From Diphasiastrum complanatum (lineage: Eukaryota; Streptophyta; Lycopodiopsida; Lycopodiales; Lycopodiaceae): DNA of 64,000 nucleotides. The position numbers and the translations under genes were made by a program. The stretch lies in assembly GCA_029204225.1 (NCBI GenBank), contig MU832598.1, positions 1 to 64,000 on the forward strand. Direction: 5' to 3'. Every line of letters begins with the position of its first letter. The stretch's first letter is position 1. This document shows positions 41,699-53,890 of this stretch, piece after piece. The notes below the pieces were generated by a model. The model worked only from the letters and a program-made list of their open reading frames with translations. It did no database searches and was not told the DNA's origin.

Positions 41699-41711
41699 AT
41701 GGTATCAGAGC
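41699..41711 (+). promoter_or_regulatory. tRNA-iMet primer binding site
   Basis: TGGTATCAGAGCC on plus after GAAATTTTGTCA, a typical LTR end plus primer site. Confidence 0.8.
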
Positions 41712-43200
41712 CAAATTGAGCTTTGCATGCTAACATCTCTGACTGTACAAGAATTTGAGAGCTAATTCAAGCAAAAAAATAGTTGTACACTTTTTCTTAC
41801 CTTTCTCTGAAGTGTGTTTGGATCAAATCGGATTGAAACTATATTTCAGGTCTGAAAAGTGATAGTTCGGAATTCTGAAATTCCGCACGTGTGAAAATCA
41901 TAGATTTTCAGTGTCTTCTATCTCCTTGCTAGTTGATCCAAAGATAGTAGTCTTATAGCTTGATGGAAAGCTTATGAAGTGTACTTTCCATAGAAATTGA
42001 AACCAAATCAATCTGATGTGTCTATCAAGAGTTATAAGCTCTTGAACAAGGTAGGGAACCATTTTGAGTGTCTGATCTAGATAATCTTGTTTTGTGGAAT
42101 ATTTGAGACTTATCTCAAATATGGTTGCAAGTTTTTCACATAGGAAGGTAGCATATCCTTGAAAATACCTATAGTGAAAGAGAGCAGCAATGTTAAGTCT
42201 GATTGGAACAAGCTCAAACATATTGTTGTTCAATAACTAAGAAGTCTTCATATAATGGCACCTTTGGGAGGATATCTCCTAGAAGCAAGTGAAAGACTAG
42301 GTTCCCAAGAGCAAAAAGTGGCCTAGAACCTTCTCAGACAACGAATTTTTGAGTTTCCTTGGGAAGTAACCTTCGCAGAGCTCTCTAAAGTTCCATTCCC
42401 AAAAAAATCTTAAAATTTTGCAAAACCAAAGAAATGCACTTTTTTAAAGATTTTTTGAGTTTCCTTGGGAAGTAACTCTCACAACTTGGTGAGCAGTTGA
42501 ATCTGACTCATATACAAGTGCATACTAGTTTGCGAGGGTTTTTTCCAGAAAATCTTAAAATTTTGCAAAAAAATCCCAAAAGAATGCACTTTTTCCATGT
42601 TTTTTTGAGACCTGCTAGGAAATAGCCTTTGCAAAGAATTTTATAAATAGATCTAGCTATTGTGAATTTTTTGTGAAGATCCGATGGTTAGATTTAGATA
42701 TCTAAGAAAAAATGTCAAAAAGTGCCAAAAAACTGAGTTTTTTCAAGATCTTGACAAATTTGTCCATCAAAAACTCTTGAAGAACTCACATTATCTAGAA
42801 ATGGTCCAGATACAGCTACTGTAGGAAGTTTGAAGGTTAGATTCACACAAATCTGAAAAAATCTCAAAAAAAAAAACCCACAAAAAACCAAGAAAAAGGA
42901 CTAAAATCACACTATTAGCCAACTAAAACTGATCAGATCTTGTCAAATCTAGGTTGCAGTCACATTATCCATCAAGATTCAACATCCCTGGACTGAATCA
43001 AGTGAATGAACCTCAGATAAAGTCGATCAGTTCCTTCCACATCGTCTCTATTCTCATCCATACCGATCCACCGTTTACCGATTCTCTTCTCTTCTTCTTC
43101 TTTTTCTTCTTTCTCTTCTCCATCTCCCAAAAAAAAAGGGGGGGGGGTGTGGCTTGGAACACCAAAGTCATTCAGCAGACCTTGAAGCAATTCACCAACC
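41712..43200 (+). other. Long AT-rich retroelement leader
   Basis: No coding domain is seen. Blocks around TTGCAAAA and TTTTTTGAG are repeated (42.35-42.75 kb), for example TTTTGAGTTTCCTTGGGAAGTAAC at 42343 and 42452. Confidence 0.5.
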
Positions 43201-44170
43201 AGCTACTTTGCGACATTCTAGTGCTGAACTATGGAGACCACCAATGCAGGATTATCTAAATTAAAAAAGTTCCCTAATGAAACAATCCGAGACTACACAT
43301 ATCGAATCATCCAATTAGTGAAGGATTGTAATCCACCGATTTGTGAACGGATCGTCATGGCAGAATACTATCTTGGATTGCCCAAAAGGATCAGATCTGG
43401 TATGGCAAAATTAGCAACCTATGTGTCACCTGTACAACTCTGTAAGGCTGCCATGATGGAAATCTCACAAGAGATGAGAGATTTTCCCTATAGCTTTGAT
43501 GAATCATCAGATGGAGAATCGAAGGAACAAAGGTCAACAACAAACGATGATCCAACAAGAATGAGATCAAGATCCAAGGAATAGTGTTCATCACACAGCC
43601 TTCAACGGGGAAGTGCAATGACCAAGGGAAGACTAATGTTGATGATTTTCCCTCAACGAGCAAGATTCAACCAAAGTCTCATTGTTCCATAAGGCAACAG
43701 CCCAAACCAATGCCAAATCCGGGTGTATCCATTTTTCAAAGGCCAAATCTAGGGAATCCAAGCCCAAATAGGCCTCCAATACATCAAGCACCAGTGCCTA
43801 CAACGACAAAGCCTTGTCCTCAATCTATGATATTGACTATTGAGGAAAGACATCAGGTTATGGCATACCTCGAATACCTAGACAGACAAAAAAGTCAAGT
43901 TAGCACGTCATATCTACCTTACAATTTGGGGGAGTCTAAGACATTGGGACCAGTTGCGCCAATCTATGAGAATTCATTATATGAGCAAGATTTATCTTGG
44001 GATCCTCCCATGGAATGCCTCAACTACCCAATTGTCGATGAACAAGGTTATTCGGAATGGCCACCGACCCTTATGGGTATTATTGAAAATCTGGCAAGTC
44101 TCGGTTCTTGCTGAACATCCACCAATAAAGCCTCAGGTTTTACGTAAGCGAATTCTACCCACGTCTTTTC
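43150..44170 (+). pseudogene. Gypsy-type gag remnant
   Basis: Frames at 43231-43584 and 43584-44114 join with one frame change. The first has a retrotransposon-gag-like stretch (FPNETIRDYTYRIIQLVKD, MAEYYLGLPKRIRSG). The second is proline-rich and ends DEQGYSEWPPTL. Such order fits gag of a gypsy element following the primer site at 41.7 kb. No zinc knuckle is seen, and the element is cut by the LTR at 44274. Confidence 0.6.
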
Positions 44171-44273
44171 TAAAGCATCCATGTCCCATCAATAAAAGAA
44201 CCGACAACAGCACCCCTTCACGACAGTTGCAGCCTAGTGTCAAGGGACCAACACTACTTTGGGCCGTGGACCC

Positions 44274-45123
<850 letters not shown>

Positions 45124-45259
45124 TGGTATCAACTGCATCGTGCTGAGAAGGGACAACATCTATCTCCATAGCAGTTGTAGCTGCTACTTCGATAGCTGGC
45201 TCAACCAATGTTGTAGTGACTGTGGTGGGAACGAATCAGATGAAGAAAGATTCACAAGC

Positions 45260-46976
45260 TAGCCTATTGCTACAATACCTGTAAATCTAAATGGTTCCGG
45301 ACCTAGCAGAGCAGATAAAGACAAGAGCATTGCAGTTCCTGAAGGATCTCCTAGAAGATCGACAAGAGAACGGAGAGCGCCAGCAAGATTTGTGCTAGGC
45401 AGCTCAGCTTCTACATCAGAAGAGTTTTGTGGATTCAATGGAGAACCACAAACATTCAAGGAAGCAATTGAATGTCCAGAGAAGGACAAATGGATCCAAG
45501 CCATGAATGAGGAGATGGAATCCATGAGGAATAATCAAGTATGGATGTTGTAGCCATTACTAGATAAGCGAAAGACTGTAAAATACAAGTGGGTATACAA
45601 GCTGAAGTATGGATCGAATGGAGATATTTCTAAGTATAAAGCAAGACTTGTAACGGAGGGGTTTTCTCAGAGATATGGTATTGACTATGCTGAAACCTTC
45701 TCTCCTGTCATGAAACATTCGTCTTCCTACGTTTATTGTTTGCACATGCAACTGCTTATGATCTCAAGATTCACATCATGGATGAAAAGACAACGTTCTT
45801 GCATGGCGAGCTAGACGAAAAAGTCTACATGGATCAACCTCCAGGCTACATTTCGAACTCACTTCCTACTTATGAATGCAGAATGCATAGGAGTATCTAG
45901 GTCTGAAGCAGGCAGCACGACAATGCTATAAGAAGAAAGATCAAGTCCTAAAATCCTTAGGATTCAGGCCACTAGTAGCTGATTTCAATGTTTATGTAAG
46001 AATTACAGATGGGAAGATCATCATTGTAGCTGTGTATCTGGACAACACTTTGATATTCTACAAAAGTGAAGAGTTTATTGCTGAGATGAAGTATAACATC
46101 TCGAAACATTTCAAGATTGCAAACATGAGAGAAGCCAGATGTTATCTTAGCTTACAAATTGACAGGGACTATGAGGGAGGTAAATTATACCTTCATCAGT
46201 CCAAATATACCCAGAAGATGTTAGAGGATTTCAGGATGCTGAGTTGCAAAGGAGCAAATACTCCCATGCTTGCAAGAACAGTCCTGACGAATGAAGACTG
46301 TTCGAAGACTGAAGAAGAAAGAGAATTGATGAAGCTTACACCATACAGGAAGCTAATCGGATTGTTGATGTACCTTGCAGATAACACATGTTTGACATTG
46401 CTTATGTCGTGTTCAAGATGAGCCAATTTTGTACAAATCCAGGCTCAACTCATTGGAAGATTGCGAAACAAATTTTGCAATACCTTCAATTAATGAAGAA
46501 TTCAAGTTGGTTTGTATTATTCTTGTGATACAGGGTTCCAGATGCTTTCCTACAGTGATGCTAGCTGGGCATCTCTCAAAGATGACTGCAAAACTGTCTC
46601 AGGAGGATGCACCATCACGTCAAGAGCAACAATTCTCTGGGTCAACAAGAAGTAGACTATTGTAGCTCATTCATCCTATGAAGCAGAGTATGTTGCAGCA
46701 ACAAAGATGACTAGTGAAATTATTTGGCTCAAACGGTTTTTTGACAAACTGGGTGAAACAAAGAATGAGCCTCTGATTTTGCATATGGACAATACATCTG
46801 CAATACATCTGACGAAGGATCTTGTGTTTCACTCAAGGATGAAACACATCGCAATCAAGTATCACTTGATAAGGTATCTGATCGAGAAGAAGATGCTGCA
46901 GACTACTCTTATTGGAACAAAGGAGATGGTGGCTAACATTTTCACAAAGGCCTTAGACAAAGGTCTGTTCGAGAAA
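45260..46976 (+). pseudogene. Copia pol remnant: RT and RNase H
   Basis: On plus the frame starts in the integrase-RT linker (GSPRRSTRERRAPARF), then the RT with EAIECPEKDKWIQAMNEEM, a [15 protein letters not shown] segment and [17 protein letters not shown]. Next come a VYLDNTLIFY segment where YVDD is expected (Asp-Asn, not Asp-Asp), LSLQIDRDYEGGKLYL, and RNase H with LHMDNTSAIHLTKDLVFHSR and the ANIFTKALDKGLFEK end. Stops occur, for example near 45551 and 45898. Gag, protease and integrase are absent between the LTR and this point. Confidence 0.9.
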
Positions 46977-47027
46977 TAGAGGAGCAGTCTTGGAGTCATC
47001 AAGCTACCACACTTTGAGAGGGAGCTG

Positions 47028-47780
47028 AAAAAACAAAACATTTCTACTTCCAAAGCTTTGCTAGCTTTCAGCCCTCAGTTTGATAAAAAGACACGAAGCA
47101 AAAATGTTCACAAACATCCTGACGAAAAGACACGAACACGAAATATTTGCGAAAGAAAAATGTTCGTGATACTATAGGAGAAAGTCAGACGACGCGAAAG
47201 TCAAACGACTCAAAGCGACACAAAAATCTTCATGACACTTTTTCAACCTTCATGTTCCAAAGGATTAGAAAGATCATGCAAGTACCATGAAGTACAAAAA
47301 CCCTGATCTGATATGATGATGTCAATGGAAGAGAGTTAGGATGTGCCTAATCCACCTCTCTTGTAATCCATGATTAGTTATAGATTGTTTAATCTATCTG
47401 ATTGGATATGCTACTTTGAATGTATGCAATTACTAGATGTATAAAATACATACAATAGCAGATAGAAAATATACAGAGTAGAAGTCTGCCTATGAGCAAG
47501 ACAATTTTGTAAGCAGGATCTACAGAGATCCAAGAAGTCCGATAGTAAGCGAGATGCTACTCGTGAAAGTGCACTATTTTCTCTCACACAAATGCGCTGT
47601 GTGGATCTATCATACAACGCTCGAAATCAAGAGGATCAATAGATGATATTGTAGCCATTACACACATATCACTCTCAATTTTTTGTCTACTCTTGAATGA
47701 ATTACTATCTACTATCGTTTGTATATTACATTCACTTGTTTTATCAATTTCGCACACTGGTTCAATTTTGTTGAATGTTG
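47028..47780 (+). repeat. Probable 3' LTR of the plus-strand copia
   Basis: It starts TGAAAAAACAAAAC directly after the purine tract GAGAGGGAGC, 50 bases beyond the pol stop. It is unlike the family C LTR on the 5' side. It is rich in ACGAA and GCGAAAG words. The right end is uncertain. Confidence 0.6.
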
Positions 47781-48223
47781 TACTAATCTATAACGTAGAT
47801 CAGCAGTGTCTGTCTACTTTCTGAAGGATTGTAGGAATGATATAGCAGGCAGTGACCAACAATCATATCTGAAATCCATCTGATTTCATTCAGTTCATGA
47901 TTAATTTGATTTCGCTTCAGCAATGTCGATATCAGAGCTCGTTCAAGTTTCGCTTCGCTTCTTTTTGTTTCGTCCAGTTTCACTTCGTTTCGTTTTATTT
48001 CATTATAGAGCTTGATTGATATTTGCCAATTTGAGTTCCATCATTCATTTATTAATTCACATCAAATCTCAAAAGACGAAAACCCCGAAAATGCCGACAT
48101 TGTGAGTTGTTTATGAGTAGTTATGCAGACTGTGTAAAAACGCGAAAAAATTTGTAGGTCTGGATAAAAGTTGGACAAACATTAAAATGTCGATTAGTCG
48201 ATTAGTAGGAGAATAATCCAACA
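47781..48223 (-). repeat. 3' LTR (start) of minus-strand copia D
   Basis: On minus it starts TGTTGGATTATTCTCC, eight bases after the pol stop region, and matches the fragment at 2738. It contains an AAACGAAACGAAG-rich part. The boundary towards 47.78 kb is uncertain because another LTR points at it from the left. Confidence 0.7.
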
Positions 48224-48230
48224 ATGTTTC

Positions 48231-49110
48231 TTAATCTAAATCCATGAATGCCTTGACCTTTAAACTTAGTTCTGCACAAAACTTTATGTGTTTATCCAAA
48301 CTTAATGCTTTGGTAAAAATATCTACTGTCATATCTTGTGTTTGACAGTATTGCAGTCTGACCTCTTTGTCGAGAACTTTGCTTCTGACATAGTGATACT
48401 TGAGTTCAATGTGCTTACTCCTAGAATGAAATTTGAGATTGGCTGACAAGGCAATGGCACTTTGATTATCACAAAATAATAATGTTGAAGTATATTGATT
48501 CAGACTGATATCTGAAAGTAAGTTTCTCAACCAAATTGCTTCCTTTGTAGCTTGTGAGGCTGCGATATACTCTGATTTTATAGAAGATAGAGCTACTAAA
48601 GATTGTTTGTGACTGTTCCAAGAAATGGAACCATTGTTGAGGAAGAATGTAAATCAAGAAGTAGATTTTTGAGTTTCTACATCTCCTGCCCAACTTGCAT
48701 CTATGCAATCACTGAGTAAATTGAGTTTGTTATTGTCGACTGCTCCATAACAAATGCAAAAGTCCATAGTAGCTCGAAGATATCTCATGACTCTGATAAG
48801 AGCCTTCCAATGTGTCATACCAGGGTTAGTCATATACTGATTTAAGGAGCTGACTGCAAAGCTATGTCTGGCCTAGTATAGATCATTACATACATAAGAG
48901 ATCCTATTATTGAATGATAAGGATACTCATGCATCTGCTCCTTCTCTTCGATTGTTCGGGGACATTGGTCCTTTGACAATTTGAGACCTGATTCCATTGG
49001 TGAGAGAGCTAACTTACAATTAACCAGATTATATCTGACTAACATATTGTAGATGTACCTATCATAAAATGCGAAAATGATAGGCAGCGGAAGCTCAAAA
49101 CTTTGAGCGT
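48231..49110 (-). pseudogene. Copia D pol remnant: end of RT and RNase H
   Basis: Minus-strand frames show NLVNCKLALSPMESGLKLSK, YHSIIGSLMYVMIYTRPDI, CDNQSAIALSANLKFHSRSK, KHIELKYHYVRSKV and a DIFTKALSLDKHIKF end. Several stops and frame changes are present. It is truncated upstream where element E begins. Confidence 0.88.
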
Positions 49111-49116
49111 AGGCAT

Positions 49117-49454
49117 TGTGAAGGATTTCATATCATTCAAAATCCAATCCATGTCCTTGATCTTTGGTTACAAAAAAGAGCAAACCAACAATCCTGCCAA
49201 TGTAGAAAAATCAGCATCTACATACAAAATGAGATGCAAACTCTAAGAGATACTGATCAAACATGAACCAGAATATAAAATATGGTTGTTGTCCATACAA
49301 TTATAGTATCCTACTGTATTTCACATGTGTGAATCTAAAAATAACAAAATATGAGCATTCTACACACAAATTGCAAGATATCATTAAGATAGTGCACCAA
49401 TGAGTAGTAGAATCCAAAGAGAACCATGTGTAATAATGAAATGAGAGAGAGAAG
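49117..49454 (-). repeat. Partial 3' LTR of element E
   Basis: It matches the inner half of 51477-52077 (TGTGAA[GA]GATTTCA, CCAATCCATGTCC, CCTGCCAATGTAGAAAAATCAGC) with about 90% identity by eye. Only the part from the transcription start region to the LTR end is present; the promoter half (U3) is missing. Confidence 0.85.
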
Positions 49455-49464
49455 ACTTGAGTCT

Positions 49465-50215
49465 TCATACACCTGCAAAGACAGATCCATAACATCTTTT
49501 CCAAATAACCTTCCTTTGATGCTCTTGACTAGCTCCAAATTGCCATTTTTCCTTTTGTGTTGAAAAGTCTTTTGAGACCAACCTCTTGATCTTCCTTTTG
49601 ACCATCAAAGTCATTGAACAGACTTTGTTTTCTATATCCATTACTTGCTTTTCCAGTATGAAAACTATGAGAACCAATATCCACTTGCATAGCATCATCT
49701 ACACAAGAAGATTCTCCAAAACATGTGAGTAAAGCAAAATGTGTTGCTTCCACTTGTTTACCTTTCTCTTAAACATATAAAATATCAAATATATGAATAT
49801 CTTTAAACCTGAACCTCTGGAAGTACTCGCTCTCAAACATATGATCTAGATCCAACAAGATCTCATCAATGCTTGATCTCAAACTTCCACAAAGGTTAGT
49901 GAAAACAATGCCATTGGTAGCACCATCATAAATCAAAAGATAGATTCCAAAATTTCCATCCAACATGAAATAGAGTAGGTGAAGATGAGTATCAAACCTA
50001 ATAAATCCAGCCTTCTTGAGTCCATAAAAAACCTCAATAAGCTCACCAATGAGATCTCCCTTGCCTTGAAGAAATTGCCTCTCGATTTGTTCCATGTAGT
50101 CTTCTCCAACCAACCTTTTGCCATTTTGATCATGAGTGATCAATTCACAAACATAGTATCCTTTGAGTTGGTGAAGAGATGTGAGATCAATTCCTTGGAT
50201 CTTCCCAAAAACCAA
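49465..50215 (-). CDS. Element E ORF, 148 codons plus extension, unknown function
   Basis: The open frame 50215-49769 starts MVFGKIQGIDLTSLHQLKG and includes YVCELITHDQNGKR, EQIERQFLQGKGDLIGELI, a LYFMLDGNFGIYLLIYDG stretch and FESEYFQRFRFKDI. After its stop the same strand continues in a second frame (49753-49529: FALLTCFGESSCVDDAMQVD). I recognise no reverse transcriptase, integrase, protease or zinc-knuckle motif. The composition looks like real protein rather than chance translation. It lies between two LTRs of one family and reads in element orientation. It could be captured host sequence or an element-specific protein. Confidence 0.45.
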
Positions 50216-50450
50216 TCTTTTATTGCTCTTTCCTTCATAAGACTCCCTCTTATTGATTGCATCATAAGAAGTAAAAACTTTAAAGACATTAATTAGAAGC
50301 CATGAAAAAAATAATTAGTACCTTCAACGTAAGGATGAGTGAAGTACTCTCTTTTTTCAAACAAAAAGTTCTATTCAATGTTTTAGGTGATGACTCATTT
50401 GACAATGATTCTTCCTCACTATCATTCACAATGACATCATTCAAAGTACA

Positions 50451-50927
50451 TCATCCTACTTTGAACTCTTCACATACTTCTCTTCTTCTTGACTTGTGAG
50501 TATCTCCCTCACCAAGTCTCTTGATAGAACCATTTGATCTACTTCTTTTATGAAGACATGTGACTCCACTTGCTACAAAAACAACTTTTTTGGACTCATC
50601 ACAGAAGAATGCAGAAGAACCATCTCCTTCATGAATGCACCTAGCAACATCTTTTTCCATATGATCAAAAAAATCATTAGCAACAATCTTTTCCAAGGAA
50701 GAACCTTCACCTCCATTGATGAAGTTAGATCTTTCCTTACCTTTTGCATGCTTGCACTTGCCATGAAAAACCATTGAAACACCATCATTATCCTCAAGAC
50801 TAGCCAAGTTAGCACAAAGATGAATAGTTGATTGAGGTAAGCCTACCATTGTCTTCCAACATGAATCCACCACTTGTAGCCATGTTGCAATGACCTGATC
50901 TTCTTCTTTCAACTTGTTCCAATGCAC
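50451..50927 (-). CDS. Element E ORF, 158 codons, unknown function
   Basis: The frame starts MHWNKLKEEDQVIATWLQVV and includes STIHLCANLASLEDNDG, MVFHGKCKHAKGKERSNF, a DHMEKDVARCIHEGDGSSA segment and a basic part with HKRSRSNGSIKR. Cys/His residues occur, but not in a CCHC knuckle spacing. It is upstream of the other E ORF on the same strand, about 550 bases after the primer site, where gag would normally start. An earlier in-frame start may have been lost to a stop. The function is unknown. Confidence 0.45.
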   Translation of the reverse strand: MHWNKLKEEDQVIATWLQVVDSCWKTMVGLPQSTIHLCANLASLEDNDGVSMVFHGKCKHAKGKERSNFINGGEGSSLEKIVANDFFDHMEKDVARCIHEGDGSSAFFCDESKKVVFVASGVTCLHKRSRSNGSIKRLGEGDTHKSRRREVCEEFKVG

Positions 50928-51464
50928 AAAGCACTCTCTTGAATGTCAACAAATGAACTCAAGAAAAAATCACAAAGATATGAAACCTCTCAAATCTCTT
51001 CTAGCACTTCTAACTAGAAAATCAACACATAGAATAGCGAAATCTTGATCACCATATGATCTATCCTCAATCTAATGATTCTTGCCACTTCCTAAGATTG
51101 AAACGCACTCAAATTAAGTTCAGTAACGTCACAAACTAGAGATCCAATCAAAACTAGGGTTTTGACAAAATCACAAAAAATTGAATATCTCAAATTCTAC
51201 ATGCAATTTTTAAAAACTTGATATATCATCTTGTAGCCTCCAATGAGACCTTCCTAATGCACCAAAAATCCGCTAATTCCAGTAAACCAAGTGTGAAATC
51301 AGATTGATTAAATACATAATCCTATATTAAGTTTTGACCTACAAAAAAACAATTCTTGCAAAAATGTTGAGTTTTGAGTAGAAATCAATCGAGAATGCTC
51401 TAGCAGTAACTCCAAAAAATATTTGATAAATGTGGTTGATCCTATCATAACCTGAAACACAAGA
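50928..51464 (-). other. Leader of element E
   Basis: AT-rich sequence without recognisable coding between the primer site and the first E ORF. Confidence 0.5.
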
Positions 51465-51476
51465 GCTCTGATACCA
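51465..51476 (-). promoter_or_regulatory. tRNA-iMet primer binding site of element E
   Basis: TGGTATCAGAGC on minus, directly adjacent to the LTR end CTTTCACA. Confidence 0.92.
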
Positions 51477-52077
51477 TGTGAAAGATTTCAGATCATTCAA
51501 GATCCAATCCATGTCCCTGATCTTTGGTTACAAAAAGGAGCAAACCAACAATCCTGCCAATGTAGAAAAATCAGCATCTACATACAAAATGAGATGCACT
51601 CTCTAAGAGATATTGATCAAACATGGACCAAAACATTAAATATGGTTGTTGTCCGTACAATTACAATACCCTACTGTATTTCACACATGTGGATCCAAAA
51701 ATAACAAAATATGAGCATTCTACACACAAGATTGCAAGATATCATCAAGATAGTGTACCAATGAGTAGTAGAACCCAAAGAGAACCATGTGTAATGATGA
51801 AATGAGAGAGAGAAGAGAGAAGATCCTTTTCTCCACAAGTTACAACAATATATAACAGGTCCAAACCCTATTTGGCCACTTGGCTTTCCCTCTAAAATGT
51901 AAACCCTACTATTTTTGGGTCTAGATTCAATGTACCCAAAGTTCAAATTTGAATCTCTCTCAAACTCGACACACTTTCAAAAAGTGTTTATTGAATGTAT
52001 TCTAAACTAATATAACCTCAAAAAGTTTATCTCCAAGTCTAAAATGAGTTTTGGCCTCAATTGACAATTTACCAACA
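51477..52077 (-). repeat. 5' LTR of element E (601 bases)
   Basis: On minus it runs from TGTTGGTAAATTG to CTTTCACA, a TG..CA LTR. A TATATATTG box lies at about 51850, and the CT-rich leader begins near 51815. The 49117-49454 copy starts close to the same CT-rich point. Confidence 0.85.
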
Positions 52078-53000
52078 TATGACTAAACTTGTTGAAATCT
52101 CTCACGGGCATGTAGGAATGGAAACGCAACAGTTAGCAGCAAAAATATTCAAGAAGAATGATTCATATAGAATTGCGCAAATGAATAATACAATAGTGAG
52201 ACAAAAATTGTACTCTAATTAATATCAACAGTGAGTACAATGGCTTGAAGTAATAACTTCAGCTTGCTGAGTGTGATAACGTTTGCTACAAAAGAAGTCT
52301 GATTGTGTTAAGACAACACTTCGATTATCTTACATAAAGACTCTTTTTTTTCATAGCTTGATTCAGCTAGTATATATGTTTACAAGTGTCTTCAAAAACA
52401 TCTTACAAGCCTTGAATGCTATTTACGCCAGTCTTTGTATATATATAAAGTTGGTAACCGCCTTTGGGATATTTGGTTGTCCAGCTATTTTTAGGGTTGA
52501 TGATAAGTTGGCGACGTCGGTCCGCCACTATGGAGAAAACCCAAAAAAAAACCCGAAGGTGCCTTTAAACTAAAAGTATGTAAATCCCGAAGGTGCCTCT
52601 AGAGTGAAGGTAAGAAAAAGCGAAAAAGACGAAGGTGGGCCTGAAATTGATTCTAAGGCATTTTGGCCACTGTGTCACTTTTTTCTCAAAGGTGCGAAAA
52701 AGGCGAAGGTGCCTAAAAGTGGTTAAGGCACAAAAAATCTTAAAGGTAAACATGCGAAGGTCCGAAACATGTAGTGGGCCTTCGGTTTTCAGAATGCTCA
52801 TTACTTGAACGATTTGTTAAGGCTGACCATAAGAAATCTAATAGTACCTCTGCTAAGTAATGTAGATTAACTTTCGATTTTTGTCATTGTGGATTTGAAT
52901 ACCAAGGCAAAAATGAGCTTCGCCCAAATCGGTATGTTGAATTCAGAAGATAGCATTGTCTTGCCTTCTTTTATCAAATCGATACTGTTGCTTTGTACTT
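52078..53000 (-). pseudogene. Degraded copia remainder with a repeated CGAAGGTGCC motif
   Basis: On minus, weak copia RT wording appears near 52.85-52.93 kb (LGEAHFCLGIQI). Within 52.54-52.75 kb the word CGAAGGTGCC or CGAAGGTG occurs about five times at irregular spacing, among GCGAAAAAG words. The rest, 52.1-52.5 kb, is LTR-like but has no partner in the window. Confidence 0.5.
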
Positions 53001-53039
53001 GACTTTGAAAATCCATTTGTAATCAACTACATTTCTGCT

Positions 53040-53890
53040 AGCAGGTAATTCGACAATCGTCCATGTCTAGTTCTTGATAAGAGATAAATACTCTTTATCC
53101 ATAGCTTCTTTCCAGAGATCAAAATCGGGCTAACTGAGTGCCTCTTCGACAGTCGTCGGCTCTTAAACAAGGTAGGCTGCAGACTCGTCGATATACCTGA
53201 TAGGTGGTCTGCTAGTTATTGATGATCTTCTGTGGAATAGAGGAAGTTGATCATTTTCATCATATTATAGTTGTTGAACTGCAACATCATCATCTTCGAA
53301 TTCGCTATTGATATGTTGTTCGTCGAAAGTAGATGAGCTTGGACCTTCAATGAGAATAGTCGACTGAGGAACCTCGAAGTTCAATATGTCAGATGAGTCG
53401 GACAAGTCGGCTACATGGGCTTTGCCTTTTCCCTTGAGGTCAATAAATTGATCTTCGATGAAGATGACATCCTGACTAACGAATATCTTCGACTCGATAG
53501 GGTCGAACAACTTGTAGGTTTGATATGAAGTAGTGTAGCTAATGAGATTCTTTCTGAGATCATGAAGAATCTGCGCATAAGCAGTACGTCCAAAAACTCG
53601 TAAGTTTGATAAAGAAGGTTTGGTAACTGTCCAAACCTTGAATGGTGTTTTGTCTAAGAGACCTTTAGTAGAACATATGTTTTGAATATAGGTTGTTGTT
53701 AAAACAACTTCAGCCCAGAAGAACTTTGGAAGTGTCGCATGTGATAACATACACTTTGCCGATTCGCCTAAGATTCTGTTCTTTCTCTCAGCAAGACCAT
53801 TTGACTGACGCGAATAGGAGGTAATGTATTGTTGCTCAATGTCATTGTTTAGGCAGTACTCCTTGAATTCGGAAGGAAAAATATCATAGT
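53040..53890 (-). pseudogene. Copia integrase C-terminal part and start of RT
   Basis: Minus frames show SNGLAERKNRILGESAKCML (end of the integrase core), LPKFFWAEVVLTTTYIQN, KTPFKVWTVTKPSLSNLRVF and SKIFVSQDVIFIED. A Ser/Asp-rich linker follows, then RT wording (FDLWKEAMDKEY, WTIVELPASRNVVDYKW) after stops. Protein sequence on the N-terminal side is missing near 53.89 kb. Confidence 0.88.
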
